Shown: positions 51,182 to 61,075 of the stretch, one piece after another
Layout of the letters: every line of letters begins with the position of its first letter
How positions within the stretch are numbered: position 1 is the first letter of the stretch
Source: Rhizobiaceae bacterium
GTDB taxonomy: Bacteria; Pseudomonadota; Alphaproteobacteria; Rhizobiales; Rhizobiaceae
Length of the DNA: 64,000 nucleotides
Assembly: GCA_025698895.1 (NCBI GenBank)
Contig: JAILWO010000002.1
Location: forward strand, 1,054,001-1,118,000
Direction: 5' to 3'
Notes under the pieces: generated by a model
Seen by the model: only the letters and a program-made list of their open reading frames with translations
The model's database searches: none
Told to the model about the DNA's origin: nothing
Translations under genes and position numbers: made by a program

Positions 51182-52939
51182 ATGAACATCTTCGCCGATT
51201 TCACCAATCGGATCAAAAACGCAATCCAAACACTTGACCTGCAGTCGCAAAGCGCCACGGAGCTCGACCTGTCGCGCATCACGGTCGAGCCGCCGCGCGA
51301 CGCAAGCCACGGCGATGTGGCGACCAATGCCGCCATGGTTCTGTCAAAGGCGGTCGGGCAGAATCCGCGCCAGCTCGCCGAGCGGATCGCGGCGGAATTG
51401 GAAAGGGACGGCGATGTGGCTTCTGTGTCGGTGGCCGGCCCCGGCTTCGTCAATCTGAGACTGTCGGACGGGTTCTGGCAGGCGCGCCTGGCCGAGATGC
51501 TGGCGGCCGGCCGCGACTACGGCCGCTCCGCGATCGGGCAGGGGCGCAAGGTGAACGTCGAATATGTCTCGGCCAATCCGACCGGCCCGATGCATGTCGG
51601 GCATTGCCGCGGTGCGGTGGTCGGCGACGCGCTGGCCAACCTCCTTGCGTTCGCCGGCTACGACGTGACCAAGGAATACTACATCAATGACGCCGGCGCC
51701 CAGATCGAGGTGCTGGCCCGGTCGGCCTTCCTGCGTTATCGCCAGGCGCTCGGTGACGATGTCGGCGAGATCCCGTCGGGCCTTTATCCGGGCGACTACC
51801 TGGTGCCGGTCGGACAGGCGCTGGCGCGCGAATATGGGCGCGACCTGCTGCAGATGCCCGACAAGGAAGCGCTGGACAAGGTCTCCGACTTCACGGTCGA
51901 CGCCATGATGGCGATGATCCGCGACGACCTCGCGCTGCTCAACGTCCATCACGACATCTTCTTTTCCGAACGTGCCGTCCACGCCGACGGCGCCAGGAAA
52001 ATCCGCTCCGCCATCACCGACCTGACGATGAAGGGCCATGTCTACAAGGGCACGCTGCCGCCGCCGAAGGGGCAGAAGCCGGAAGACTGGGAAGATCGGG
52101 AGCAGACGCTGTTTCGCTCGACCGAGGTCGGCGACGACATCGACCGGCCGCTGGTCAAGTCGGACGGCTCCTTCACCTATTTCGCGGCCGACGTCGCTTA
52201 TCTGAAGGACAAGGTGGATCGCGGCTTCCAGACGCTCATCTATGTGCTGGGTGCCGACCATGGCGGCTACGTCAAGCGCATGGAGGCGTTGGCGCGCGCG
52301 GTGGCCGGCGACAAGGTCGATCTGCACGTCCTGCTGTGCCAGCTCGTCAAGCTCTATCGCGGCGGCGAGCCGGTCAGGATGTCGAAGCGGGCGGGCGAGT
52401 TCGTCACGCTGCGCGACGTGGTCGACGAGGTCGGCCGCGACCCGATCCGGTTCATGATGCTCTACCGCAAGAGCGACGCGCCGCTGGATTTCGATTTCGC
52501 CAAGGTGACCGAGCAGTCGAAGGACAATCCCGTCTTCTACGTCCAGTACGCCTCGGCGCGGTCGCATTCGGTGTTCAGGCAGGCGCGCGAACAGCTCGGC
52601 CTGACGGATCTCTCGCGGGAAACACTGGCCGCCCAGGTTGCCAGGCTAACCGACGAAGGCGAGATCGCCATGATCCGCAAACTGTCGGAGTATCCCCGGC
52701 TGATCGAGGCGGCGGCGCAGTCCTACGAGCCGCATCGTCTCGCATTCTTCCTGTATGACGTGGCTTCCCAGTTTCACGCTCTGTGGAACCGTGGTACGGA
52801 CAATCCCGACTTACGCTTTGTTAAGGTTAACGATCCAGTATCGACTGAAGCCAGGCTGGGACTGGTGCAGGCCGTGTCGGATGTGTTGTCGTCCGGACTT
52901 GCGCTGATCGGAGCGGACGCCCCGCAAGAGATGCGCTGA
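51182..52939 (+). CDS. argS: Arginyl-tRNA synthetase
   Basis: A 585-residue class I synthetase. The N-terminal Add1 domain (1-110) recognises the tRNA D-loop; [19 protein letters not shown] holds the HIGH motif (HVGH), [12 protein letters not shown] is the KMSKS equivalent, and the anticodon-binding DALR domain ends with [15 protein letters not shown] 51182 gives the usual [12 protein letters not shown] start; ATG 51176 is two codons upstream. First gene of the conserved run leading to surE. Confidence 0.96.
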   Translation: MNIFADFTNRIKNAIQTLDLQSQSATELDLSRITVEPPRDASHGDVATNAAMVLSKAVGQNPRQLAERIAAELERDGDVASVSVAGPGFVNLRLSDGFWQARLAEMLAAGRDYGRSAIGQGRKVNVEYVSANPTGPMHVGHCRGAVVGDALANLLAFAGYDVTKEYYINDAGAQIEVLARSAFLRYRQALGDDVGEIPSGLYPGDYLVPVGQALAREYGRDLLQMPDKEALDKVSDFTVDAMMAMIRDDLALLNVHHDIFFSERAVHADGARKIRSAITDLTMKGHVYKGTLPPPKGQKPEDWEDREQTLFRSTEVGDDIDRPLVKSDGSFTYFAADVAYLKDKVDRGFQTLIYVLGADHGGYVKRMEALARAVAGDKVDLHVLLCQLVKLYRGGEPVRMSKRAGEFVTLRDVVDEVGRDPIRFMMLYRKSDAPLDFDFAKVTEQSKDNPVFYVQYASARSHSVFRQAREQLGLTDLSRETLAAQVARLTDEGEIAMIRKLSEYPRLIEAAAQSYEPHRLAFFLYDVASQFHALWNRGTDNPDLRFVKVNDPVSTEARLGLVQAVSDVLSSGLALIGADAPQEMR

Positions 52940-53037
52940 CACCGCGGAAAACCTGTCACCATTTACCCACAATGCGCTGGTACGGCCGGCAAAGTGACGC
53001 GGCCCGCGTCCGCCCGTGTGCGAGTATGGGAATGATG

Positions 53038-56000
53038 ATGGCAGAGCGCAGCCAACGCAAGATCGCCGACGAATCCGATTTTCATCCGAACGATCCGTTC
53101 GCGGAACTGACGCGCATCATGGGCTTCGACCCCCGCGTGGCGGAGCTGGGCGAGCAGCAGACTGTCGCGCCGGAAGCCGTCGATGACGATCTCGGCATCG
53201 ATCTCGAGCGCGAGCTGCTCGGCGAATTCGATGTTTATGGTGATCAGGACCCAGACGATGCGCCGGATGATGCCGTCGTCCAGGACCAAGCCCCTGAAGC
53301 CGCTGTCGCGCTGCCAGAGGCGGAGGCGCATGAGCTTTCGGTGGGCGGCGAGGCGGTCGGTTTTGTCCATGAGGAGCCGGCATCGTTCGGCGCTGGCGAA
53401 GCGTCCGAGGCGGCCGCCGCGCGACAGGACGTGGACCATGACGACTTCGTGCTCGACGAGGATTTCGCCGCGTCGATAGAGGCCGAAATCGCGCTTGAGG
53501 CCGGCGACGTGACAACGGACGATCCACAGCCCGGTTTCGCACCGGACGACGACGGGACGGGGTCTGAACCGGCGTCCGCGGTCGCAGGCTTGGCGGACAC
53601 TCGTGGCGATGACGGTGATCGCGCCGCCGAGGAAATGGCGGACGAGATCGCTACCTTCGCGGAACCAGAACAGGTTGAGGCCGCGTTCGATCCGGCGGTC
53701 TGGGGTGACGAGCCGACAATCGCCGTCCCGGATGCGGCCGAAGCCCGTGCGGATGATGACGATCACGCCGCCGAGGAGGTCACCGACGAGGCCGCTTCCT
53801 TCGCGGAGGTCGACAGTTCCGGATTCGCTTCCGGTATCGGCGAGGAGCCGGTCGTTGATCTGTGGGGCGAAGCAGGCCCCGAACCGGCCGCGGAGACCGA
53901 CGCCGCTGGCGAAGTCGACGACATGGCGTTTGTCGACATGGATTTCCAGGCCGAGGCTTCAGAAGCCGCCGAGGAGACTTCGATCGCGCCGGAACTGCGG
54001 CAAGCGAACGAGGTCGATGTCGCGGAGCCTGAACCCGAGGCCGAAACGATTACCGAGACGGGTTTCGATGTCGCCGCCGCACCAGCGGATGAGGCCCTGG
54101 CTGCGGAATGGGAAGGCGAGCCGGAGACACAGGATGCGGCGTCGGAGTTTTCGCCTGCGGCGCGCGAATCTTCGCTCGAGGACGAGTTGATGGCGCTTCT
54201 GGCCGACGAGGGAGCCGCCACGCGCGCCGATGGAGTCGAAATGGCCGGTCAGGACGACCTGCCCGGCGATATCGAACCGGACGACGGCCAGGAGGACGAG
54301 TCGATGGCCGCCGAACCTGACGAACAGGCGGCATCCGAGATCGCCGACGAGGCCGCGCCGTCCGACGCCGCGACCGATCCATTTGAAGAACTTCATGGCA
54401 TCGTGGCCGCGACGGGTGTCGCGGCTTCGGTCGAGGCCTCGGCTCGGCCGCGCTTTTCGCTGGCCACGCCCACCATGTCGTCACGAAACGACGTGCGGCC
54501 GATCGCGGAAAGTCTTTCGCCGGCTGCCGATTCCACCTCAGATGGTGCGGTGGCGCCGGCCGAACCGGTGTCGGCCGAGCCTGCTCCCGAACCCTCGGCG
54601 GCGAGCACGTCGATGCACGAGACCGGTGACCGGGGTTACGATGATTCCGCCGCCGCCGCGATCTACGACGATTCCGATCTGACCGACATTCCTGGCGGTG
54701 TCGATGCGCTTGCGGATGATCTCGACCTGCCGCAGCCGGCGGTCCATCAGCCCGAGCCCGCGCATTCTGACTTCGATGATTTCGATTTCGACCTCGTGGA
54801 GGAAAACGCGGTCGATCTTGCCGGGCCCAAGCCCGAGGAGGGAGCGCCGCCGGCCTTCAGCGACGATCTCAATTCGGCGATCGAGGATTTCGTGGCGGAT
54901 ATGGAGTCTGCCTCCGGGTTTTCGGATGCGGCGGTCCGGCCCGCCCAGACCGCCACCACCGCAGCGATGTATGGCGCCGGACAGGTGTCGGACGAGCGGT
55001 TCACGGTTGATCCCACCGACGATGACGACTACTCCTTGGAATTCGCCGAGGAAGAAGGCGCTCGCGGCGCACCCCGGAGCAACAGGGTCTGGGTCGCCGG
55101 GCTCCTGGCCTGTGTGGTGGTGTTTGGCGGGATCGGTACCCTGTCATATGTTTTTGGGGGCGGTAGCGGAGGCGGCGCCACGACGATCGTGCGCGCCGAT
55201 CCCGACCCGGTGAAGGTAAAGCCGGAGAATCCGGGTGGGGCTGTTGTTCCCAACCAGGACAACCCCGTTTACAACAGCGTCGCGGGCGCTGCCGCGAAGG
55301 CGCTGCCCGTGCCCCAGGACAATCTCGTTTCCGGCTCCGAGGAGCCCGTCGACCTGCCGGCGCTTGACGGCGAGGGGGCGGATAGCGCCGCAATGCCGCA
55401 GGAATCAGGCAACGATGTCGCCGAGGCGCTGCCCGGTGTGGAGATCAGCTCGCGCGTTTCCTCGGAACCGCGCCAGGTCGAGAAGAATGAGGACCGCGTC
55501 CAGCCCGCCCAGGCCGACGACGGTGAAGCCGAGGCGCAGGCGATCCTGGCGGTCGAGCCGCGCCGGGTGAAGACGATGATCGTGCGTCCCGACGGCACAA
55601 TGGTGCCGCGCGAGGAAGTCGAGCCTCCGGTGGCTTCCGGTGCGCCCGCGATCGCCGAAACCGCGACGGATGACATCCAACTCGCGCCCGTTGCGTCCGA
55701 CAGCGCCAGCGCGCCAGCCGCATCGTCGGCGGAGGTCGCGGCGACGTCCCAGGCCGACACGGCTCCGGCCGCGCGCAACGATCTCGCCGCGCAGGCCGCC
55801 AACACCGACATAGCGGTCGCGCCGGTAACCGGCGACGCGCCACAGGTCACGGCGGCGGCGGCCGATGCCGCGGTCGCGCAGGGACGCGAAGTGCCTGCCG
55901 GTCAGGACGGCGCGGTGACGGCCACGACGCCGCGCGCGACCAATCCGGTCACTCCCACCTCGGTGCCGCTGGCCCCGTCGCGGCCGGGGGATCAGCCGGT

Positions 56001-56313
56001 CGATATCGTCGGCGAGGTGCGCAACCAGGCACAGCCCGTCGCGCTGCAGCCGCAATCGGGCGAACAGGCGAGCGGCTGGACGATGCAGATCGCGTCGCAG
56101 CCGACGCCCGAGGGCGCGCAGACCGCCTATGCGGACCTGTCGCGGCGCTACGCTTCGGTGCTCGAGGGCAAGGGCGTCAACATTGTCAAGGCCGACATCG
56201 AGGGCAAGGGCACCTATTACCGCGTCCGAATCCCGGCCGGCTCGCGCAACGAGGCGATCCGGATGTGCGAGAGCCTGAAGGCGGCGGGCGGCTCCTGCTT
56301 CGTCTCGCGCTGA
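53038..56313 (+). CDS. Large acidic SPOR-domain membrane protein
   Basis: A 1091-residue protein. The first 30 residues carry the conserved DPFAELTRIMGFDPR element; residues about 40-675 are Asp/Glu/Ala-rich and low-complexity, probably disordered and cytoplasmic. One membrane helix (VWVAGLLACVVVFGGIGTL, about 683-702) is followed by a glycine spacer, a second Pro/Ala/Glu-rich linker outside the membrane, and a C-terminal SPOR domain (about 1010-1091) with GWTMQIASQPTPEGAQTAYA, which binds denuded peptidoglycan at division sites. Three adjacent ATGs (53032, 53035, 53038) are possible. A terminator follows. Confidence 0.88.
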   Translation: MAERSQRKIADESDFHPNDPFAELTRIMGFDPRVAELGEQQTVAPEAVDDDLGIDLERELLGEFDVYGDQDPDDAPDDAVVQDQAPEAAVALPEAEAHELSVGGEAVGFVHEEPASFGAGEASEAAAARQDVDHDDFVLDEDFAASIEAEIALEAGDVTTDDPQPGFAPDDDGTGSEPASAVAGLADTRGDDGDRAAEEMADEIATFAEPEQVEAAFDPAVWGDEPTIAVPDAAEARADDDDHAAEEVTDEAASFAEVDSSGFASGIGEEPVVDLWGEAGPEPAAETDAAGEVDDMAFVDMDFQAEASEAAEETSIAPELRQANEVDVAEPEPEAETITETGFDVAAAPADEALAAEWEGEPETQDAASEFSPAARESSLEDELMALLADEGAATRADGVEMAGQDDLPGDIEPDDGQEDESMAAEPDEQAASEIADEAAPSDAATDPFEELHGIVAATGVAASVEASARPRFSLATPTMSSRNDVRPIAESLSPAADSTSDGAVAPAEPVSAEPAPEPSAASTSMHETGDRGYDDSAAAAIYDDSDLTDIPGGVDALADDLDLPQPAVHQPEPAHSDFDDFDFDLVEENAVDLAGPKPEEGAPPAFSDDLNSAIEDFVADMESASGFSDAAVRPAQTATTAAMYGAGQVSDERFTVDPTDDDDYSLEFAEEEGARGAPRSNRVWVAGLLACVVVFGGIGTLSYVFGGGSGGGATTIVRADPDPVKVKPENPGGAVVPNQDNPVYNSVAGAAAKALPVPQDNLVSGSEEPVDLPALDGEGADSAAMPQESGNDVAEALPGVEISSRVSSEPRQVEKNEDRVQPAQADDGEAEAQAILAVEPRRVKTMIVRPDGTMVPREEVEPPVASGAPAIAETATDDIQLAPVASDSASAPAASSAEVAATSQADTAPAARNDLAAQAANTDIAVAPVTGDAPQVTAAAADAAVAQGREVPAGQDGAVTATTPRATNPVTPTSVPLAPSRPGDQPVDIVGEVRNQAQPVALQPQSGEQASGWTMQIASQPTPEGAQTAYADLSRRYASVLEGKGVNIVKADIEGKGTYYRVRIPAGSRNEAIRMCESLKAAGGSCFVSR

Positions 56314-56335
56314 TCGCGACCGATAACTCCGGCAG

Positions 56336-56367
56336 AAGGCCGTCCTTTGCCGGGGCGGCCTTTTTCC
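56336..56367 (+). terminator. Intrinsic terminator after the SPOR gene
   Basis: AAGGCCG (56336-56342) and CGGCCTT (56356-56362) form a 7-bp stem with a 13-base loop, running into TTTTTCC. It lies between the SPOR gene and nagZ, so nagZ and downstream genes need another promoter or read-through. Confidence 0.7.
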
Positions 56368-56395
56368 TTTCCGTTCCGGCGCGTAACCTGCGGCA

Positions 56396-57421
56396 ATGAG
56401 CGAATCACCCAGCAAGGCCATGATCCTCGGCACGTCCGGCACCACGCTCGGTGCCGACGAGGTCGCGTTCTTCCGCGACGAGCGGCCCTGGGGCTTCATC
56501 CTGTTTGCGCGCAATGTCCGGAGCCGTTCGCAGCTTCGCGATCTGACGGCCTCGATGCGCGAGGCGGTCGGAAGGCCCGACGCGCCGATATTCGTCGACC
56601 AGGAGGGCGGCCGCGTCCAGCGGCTTCGCCCGCCGCTCGCAGCGAACTATCCGCCTGCCGCCGCGATCGGGGCGCTGTATGGTCGCGACGCGCGGGCCGG
56701 CCTGCGCGCGGCCTGGCTGCAGGGGCGGCTACATGCCTTCGATCTTGCCGATTGCGGCTTCAGCGCCGACTGCCTGCCGGTCCTGGACGTGCCGGCGCCG
56801 GGCGCGCACGACGTAATCGGCGACAGGGCCTACGCGAGGGAACCCGAAGCGGTCGCGGCCTTGGGCGGGGCAGTGATCGAGGGCCTGCTGGCGGGCGGGA
56901 TCGCGCCGGTCATCAAGCACATACCGGGCCACGGCCGCGCCGCCGCGGACACACATTTCGCCCTGCCGACGGTGGACGCCTCGCTCGAGGACCTGCGGCG
57001 ACGTGATTTCGCGCCCTTCGCGGAGCTTGCCGGCTGCGCCATGGCGATGACGGCGCATGTGGTTTTCTCGGCGATCGATCCGTCCGGCCCGGCGACCACC
57101 TCGGCCAAGGTGGTCGCCGACATCATACGCGGCGAGATCGGCTTTGACGGGTTGCTCATGAGCGACGACGTGTCCATGAAGGCGCTTTCTGGGGATTTCA
57201 CGGCGCGCGCCCGCGCCATCCTTGCGTCCGGTGTCGATCTCGTCCTTCACTGCAACGGCGCATTGGACGAGATGAAGGCCGTCGCCTCCGCCGTCGGCAC
57301 GTTGCAAGGCCGTTCGCTGGAGCGGGCAAGGGCCGCTCTCGCACCCATCGGGCGAGCCGACCGGACCGACGAAACCGCCGCGCGCAACGAATTCGCGGGC
57401 TTCTTCGAAGCCGCAGCCTGA
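56396..57421 (+). CDS. nagZ: Beta-N-acetylhexosaminidase NagZ
   Basis: A 341-residue glycoside hydrolase family 3 enzyme that removes GlcNAc from recycled muropeptides in the cytoplasm. FVDQEGGRVQRL is the substrate loop, KHIPGHGRAAADTHFALP holds the mobile catalytic His, and LLMSDDVSMKAL contains the nucleophile Asp. It lies 18 bases before scpA and is the first gene of a block that continues without a break to surE. Confidence 0.93.
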   Translation: MSESPSKAMILGTSGTTLGADEVAFFRDERPWGFILFARNVRSRSQLRDLTASMREAVGRPDAPIFVDQEGGRVQRLRPPLAANYPPAAAIGALYGRDARAGLRAAWLQGRLHAFDLADCGFSADCLPVLDVPAPGAHDVIGDRAYAREPEAVAALGGAVIEGLLAGGIAPVIKHIPGHGRAAADTHFALPTVDASLEDLRRRDFAPFAELAGCAMAMTAHVVFSAIDPSGPATTSAKVVADIIRGEIGFDGLLMSDDVSMKALSGDFTARARAILASGVDLVLHCNGALDEMKAVASAVGTLQGRSLERARAALAPIGRADRTDETAARNEFAGFFEAAA

Positions 57422-57439
57422 CAGGGAGAAGGACGGGTA

Positions 57440-58285
57440 TTGACCACGAAGGAAACCAGCCGGGGCGAAGGGTCCGCGCCGATGGATCCGTTCTGGGCGG
57501 ACAATGACGACGCACGCCCCGACGGCGGCGAGTCGCTTCTGGTCGACGTGGACGGCTTCGAGGGGCCGCTCGATCTTCTCTTGCACCTGGCGCGCACCCA
57601 GAAGGTCGATCTGGCCCGCATCTCCGTCCTGGCGCTGGCCGAACAGTATCTGGCCTTCATCGAGCACGTGCGCGCCATGCGCATCGAACTGGCGGCTGAC
57701 TATCTCGTCATGGCCGCATGGCTGGCCTATCTCAAGTCGAGGCTGCTGATCCCGAAGCCGCCGGCCGACGGTGAGGAGAACGCCGAGGAGATGGCGGCGA
57801 TCCTGCAGTTCCGGCTCAAGCGGCTGGAAGCGATGCGCGAGGCCGCCGCCCGCCTCGTCAACCGCAACCGGCTCGGCCGCGAGGTGTTTGCGCGCGGCAT
57901 GCCGGAGACGGTGGTGGTGGAGAAGCACAACCGTTACACGGCTTCGCTCTACGACCTGCTGACGGCCTATGCCGCGCAGCGGCAGCGCCAGGCGATCACC
58001 AATGTGCGGATCGCGAAGCGCGTGGTCTGGTCGCTGACGGAGGCGCGCGAGGCGTTGATACGCCTGATCGGCCGCTTTAGCTACTGGACCGCGATCGACC
58101 GCTATCTGATCGAATTCGTCGTGCAGCCCACCGAGCGGCGCACGGCGATTGCCAGCACCTTCGCCGCGACCCTGGAACTGGTGCGCGACGGATCGCTGGA
58201 AATCAGGCAGGAGGGCGCCTTCGCGCCCCTCTACATGCGCGCGGCGCCGCCACGCGCCAAACTTGTCGAGGCGACCGATGGATGA
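57440..58285 (+). CDS. scpA: Segregation and condensation protein ScpA
   Basis: A 281-residue kleisin that joins SMC and ScpB in the condensin complex. VDGFEGPLDLLLHLARTQKVDL is the N-terminal helical signature for SMC neck binding; the C-terminal winged helix binds SMC heads. TTG 57440 has GGGAGAAGGAC upstream and is listed; ATG 57482 would remove 14 residues. The 3' end overlaps scpB by 8 bases. Confidence 0.93.
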   Translation: MTTKETSRGEGSAPMDPFWADNDDARPDGGESLLVDVDGFEGPLDLLLHLARTQKVDLARISVLALAEQYLAFIEHVRAMRIELAADYLVMAAWLAYLKSRLLIPKPPADGEENAEEMAAILQFRLKRLEAMREAAARLVNRNRLGREVFARGMPETVVVEKHNRYTASLYDLLTAYAAQRQRQAITNVRIAKRVVWSLTEAREALIRLIGRFSYWTAIDRYLIEFVVQPTERRTAIASTFAATLELVRDGSLEIRQEGAFAPLYMRAAPPRAKLVEATDG

Positions 58286-59030
58286 TGGCGGACAGGCGAA
58301 CGTGATCCACCTCGTCGAGGAGGACGGCAGCGAGGGCGACACGCCCGTCGCGGATTTCGCCAATCCCGGCGCGCGCCTGCACCTTGCCGAGGCCGCTCGC
58401 ATGGCGGAGGCGATTGTCTTCGCCTCGGCGGAGCCGGTTTCGGCCAGAGCACTCGCGGCGCGCCTGCCGGAGGGCGTGGACGTGGCCGCCGTGATGGCGG
58501 AAGTCGCGCGCGTCTACGAAAAGCGCGGCGTCAATCTGGTCCGGGTCGGCGATGGCTGGGCCTTCCGCACGGCCGGCGACCTCGCCTTCCTGATGAGCCG
58601 CGACGCTGTCCAGCAGAAGAAGCTCTCGCGCGCGGCACTGGAGGTGCTGGCGATCATCGCCTATCATCAGCCGGTGACCCGCGCCGAGATCGAGGAAATC
58701 CGCGGCGTCGAGACGTCGAAGGGCACGCTCGACACACTGATGGAGACCGAATGGGTGAGGATGCGGGGGCGGCGGCGAACGCCGGGGCGGCCGGTCACCT
58801 ACGGCACGTCGGACGCGTTCCTCGATCATTTCGGCCTCGCGGAGCTTCGCGACCTGCCCGGCATCGACGAGTTGAAGGGCGCGGGACTCCTGTCGGCCCG
58901 GATGCCGGCCAACTTCTCCATGCCGCTCCCGCCGTCCGATCCGGGCACGCTCGCCGAGGACGAGGACGAGCTGACCGACATCGACCTGGAGGAACTGGGT
59001 CTGTTGACACCCCGCGGCGGGGATGATTGA
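58278..59030 (+). CDS. scpB: Segregation and condensation protein ScpB
   Basis: A 250-residue protein with two winged-helix domains (about 40-110 and 115-190). RMAEAIVFASAEPVSARALA and ALEVLAIIAYHQPVTRAEIEEIRG are the family signatures. It dimerises on ScpA in the SMC complex. The N-terminal 40 residues and the acidic C-terminus are typical extra parts of alphaproteobacterial ScpB. The start overlaps scpA by 8 bases, so translation is coupled. Confidence 0.93.
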   Translation: MDDGGQANVIHLVEEDGSEGDTPVADFANPGARLHLAEAARMAEAIVFASAEPVSARALAARLPEGVDVAAVMAEVARVYEKRGVNLVRVGDGWAFRTAGDLAFLMSRDAVQQKKLSRAALEVLAIIAYHQPVTRAEIEEIRGVETSKGTLDTLMETEWVRMRGRRRTPGRPVTYGTSDAFLDHFGLAELRDLPGIDELKGAGLLSARMPANFSMPLPPSDPGTLAEDEDELTDIDLEELGLLTPRGGDD

Positions 59031-59079
59031 CCGCCTTCGCGCCTGAGTGGGGCGCGGCAGGAACGGACCTATCTCGGAT

Positions 59080-60180
59080 ATGGCCAGCAAGGGGCAGTCG
59101 CAGCCGCGTGGTACGACCGGCGTCACCTTCGCCGCCCGGCTGGGCTTCGAGGACATTCGTCACGCCTTCCCGAACGGTCAGGCCTCCCTCCATGGCGTCA
59201 CGCTGACGGCCGAACCCGGCGAGGTCTTGTGCCTGCTCGGGCCCTCCGGGTCGGGCAAGACGACGCTCCTGAGGATCGCGGCCGGCATCGAGGTGCAGAA
59301 TTCGGGTCGCGTGCTGCTCAACGATCGCGAGATCGCCGGCCCCTCGGTCTTCGTGCCGCCCGAAAGACGCTCGATTGGCCTGGTCTTCCAGGATTTTGCC
59401 CTCTTCCCGCATCTGACGATCCTGGAGAACGTGCGTTTCGGCCTCAACGCCTTGTCGGGGGCGGAGGCGAGGCGCGAGGCCGCGACCGCGCTCGCGCGGG
59501 TGGGGCTGGAGCAATATGCGAATGCCTATCCGCATCTCCTGTCGGGGGGAGAGCAGCAGCGTGTCGCGCTGGCCCGCGCGCTGACGCCGCGTCCGGCGGT
59601 GCTCCTGATGGACGAGCCGTTCTCCGGGCTCGACTCGCGCCTGAAGGACAGTGTGAGGGCCGAGACGCTGGAAATTCTGCGGCGCAGCCGCGCCACCGCC
59701 GTCGTCGTCACCCATGATGCGGAGGAGGCAATGCGCATGGGAGACCGGATCGCGCTCCTGAAGGACGGCCGGCTGATCCAGGTCGGCGCCGCGCGCGACC
59801 TGTTCGAGCGGCCGGACGACCTGTTCGTCGCCGGCTTCTTCTCGGAACTGAATGTCTTCGAAGCCCGTGCATTGTCGGGCCGGGTCGAGACGCCGCTTGG
59901 CATTTTCCCGGCGCCGTTCGAGGACGGGCAGGGGGTCAGCGTGGCGGTTCGGCTGGCCGGCGTCGAGATCGCGCCGACGGGCGAGGGCGTCGAGGGCAGG
60001 GTGGTCTCCCGCCGCTTCCTGGGAGACAGCGAGATCATCGAGGCGGCCGTGGCGGGCGGCGAGCATCCGGTCCGTGCGCGGGTGAGGTGCGGCGCTTTGG
60101 CAGCCGGCATACGCGACATTCGCCTATCGGTCAGGGCATCGGATGTGCTTGTATTTGAAACAGCGGCGCAAAGCGCCTAG
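59080..60180 (+). CDS. ABC transporter ATP-binding protein (FbpC/PotA-like), orphan
   Basis: A 366-residue ATPase. Walker A is GPSGSGKTT (near 57), Q-loop [10 protein letters not shown], signature [15 protein letters not shown], Walker [13 protein letters not shown], His-switch [10 protein letters not shown]; the C-terminal 130 residues contain a TOBE-type domain. FbpC-like proteins energise Fe(III) or polyamine importers. No permease or binding protein is adjacent; it sits between scpB and tatA, 49 and 35 bases away. ATG 59080 is preferred to a GTG 33 bases upstream. Confidence 0.85.
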   Translation: MASKGQSQPRGTTGVTFAARLGFEDIRHAFPNGQASLHGVTLTAEPGEVLCLLGPSGSGKTTLLRIAAGIEVQNSGRVLLNDREIAGPSVFVPPERRSIGLVFQDFALFPHLTILENVRFGLNALSGAEARREAATALARVGLEQYANAYPHLLSGGEQQRVALARALTPRPAVLLMDEPFSGLDSRLKDSVRAETLEILRRSRATAVVVTHDAEEAMRMGDRIALLKDGRLIQVGAARDLFERPDDLFVAGFFSELNVFEARALSGRVETPLGIFPAPFEDGQGVSVAVRLAGVEIAPTGEGVEGRVVSRRFLGDSEIIEAAVAGGEHPVRARVRCGALAAGIRDIRLSVRASDVLVFETAAQSA

Positions 60181-60215
60181 ATCAATCCCGAGGGAAACGT
60201 TCGAAAGAGAAAATC

Positions 60216-60443
60216 ATGGGTTCCTTTTCAATATGGCACTGGCTCATCGTGCTCGTGGTCGTGCTGCTGCTTTTCGGCCGCGGCAAGATACCGGAGCTGA
60301 TGGGCGATATGGCCAAGGGCATCAAGAGCTTCAAGAAGGGCATGGCCGACGACGAGGAGTCCGCCAAGGACGACGTCGTCAAGACGGTAGAGCATTCCAA
60401 CGAGGAAGCCGTCCGCGAGGCCAAGCAGAACGCCAAGAGCTGA
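60216..60443 (+). CDS. tatA: Twin-arginine translocase subunit TatA
   Basis: A 75-residue protein: one membrane helix (about 7-20) starting [15 protein letters not shown], the hinge [14 protein letters not shown], an amphipathic helix to about residue 42, and a charged tail. TatA multimers form the folded-protein channel. Followed by tatB at 44 bases. Confidence 0.95.
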   Translation: MGSFSIWHWLIVLVVVLLLFGRGKIPELMGDMAKGIKSFKKGMADDEESAKDDVVKTVEHSNEEAVREAKQNAKS

Positions 60444-60487
60444 GGTGCGCGCCGCAGCCCAGCCGCGCCCCGTGCGGACCATGAACG

Positions 60488-61075
60488 ATGTTTGATCTTG
60501 GCTGGCCCGAAATGCTGGTCATCGCGGTCGTGCTGATCGTGGTGGTCGGCCCAAAGGACTTGCCGCGCATGCTGCGCGCCTTCGGCAAGTTCACGGGCCA
60601 GATGCGCACCATGGCCGGCGATTTCCGCAAGCAGTTCGACGAGGCGATGAAGGAGGCCGAGCTCGACGAGGTCAGGAGCACGATCGACTCGGCGCGCAGG
60701 CTCAACCCGGCATCGGACCTGAAGAAGGCGCTCAACCCGATGGAAAAGGCGGCGGCCGACGTGCGTTCGGGCATCGAGAAGGCGATGAAGCCGACGCCCA
60801 AGGCCTCGCCTCCAACGGCGGATGAATCGGCCCGCCCGGCCGAACCCGCCAAGGCGGGCGCGGCCGCCATTCCCGGCGAGGCCAAAACGGTCGAGGCCGC
60901 CGCGCCGACCAAGGCGGCCACGGCAACCGCCGCGAAGCCGGCGGCCGCCAAGGCCAAGCCCGCACCCAAATCCGGCGGCGCGAAGCCGGCCGCTTCCCGG
61001 CCAGCCGCCGGCAAGGCCACGGCCGGGAAATCCTCGCCCGGTAAGGCGGCCTCAAGATCGAAGGCCAGTTCGTGA
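60488..61075 (+). CDS. tatB: Twin-arginine translocase subunit TatB
   Basis: A 195-residue protein: MFDLGWPEMLVIAVVLIVVV (helix 1) with the invariant Glu8, then GPKDLPRMLRAFGKFTGQM as the hinge and amphipathic helix. The last 85 residues are Ala/Lys/Pro-rich, like histone-tail repeats, and longer than in E. coli TatB. It forms the TatBC receptor. The stop overlaps the tatC start by four bases (GTGA). Confidence 0.94.
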   Translation: MFDLGWPEMLVIAVVLIVVVGPKDLPRMLRAFGKFTGQMRTMAGDFRKQFDEAMKEAELDEVRSTIDSARRLNPASDLKKALNPMEKAAADVRSGIEKAMKPTPKASPPTADESARPAEPAKAGAAAIPGEAKTVEAAAPTKAATATAAKPAAAKAKPAPKSGGAKPAASRPAAGKATAGKSSPGKAASRSKASS

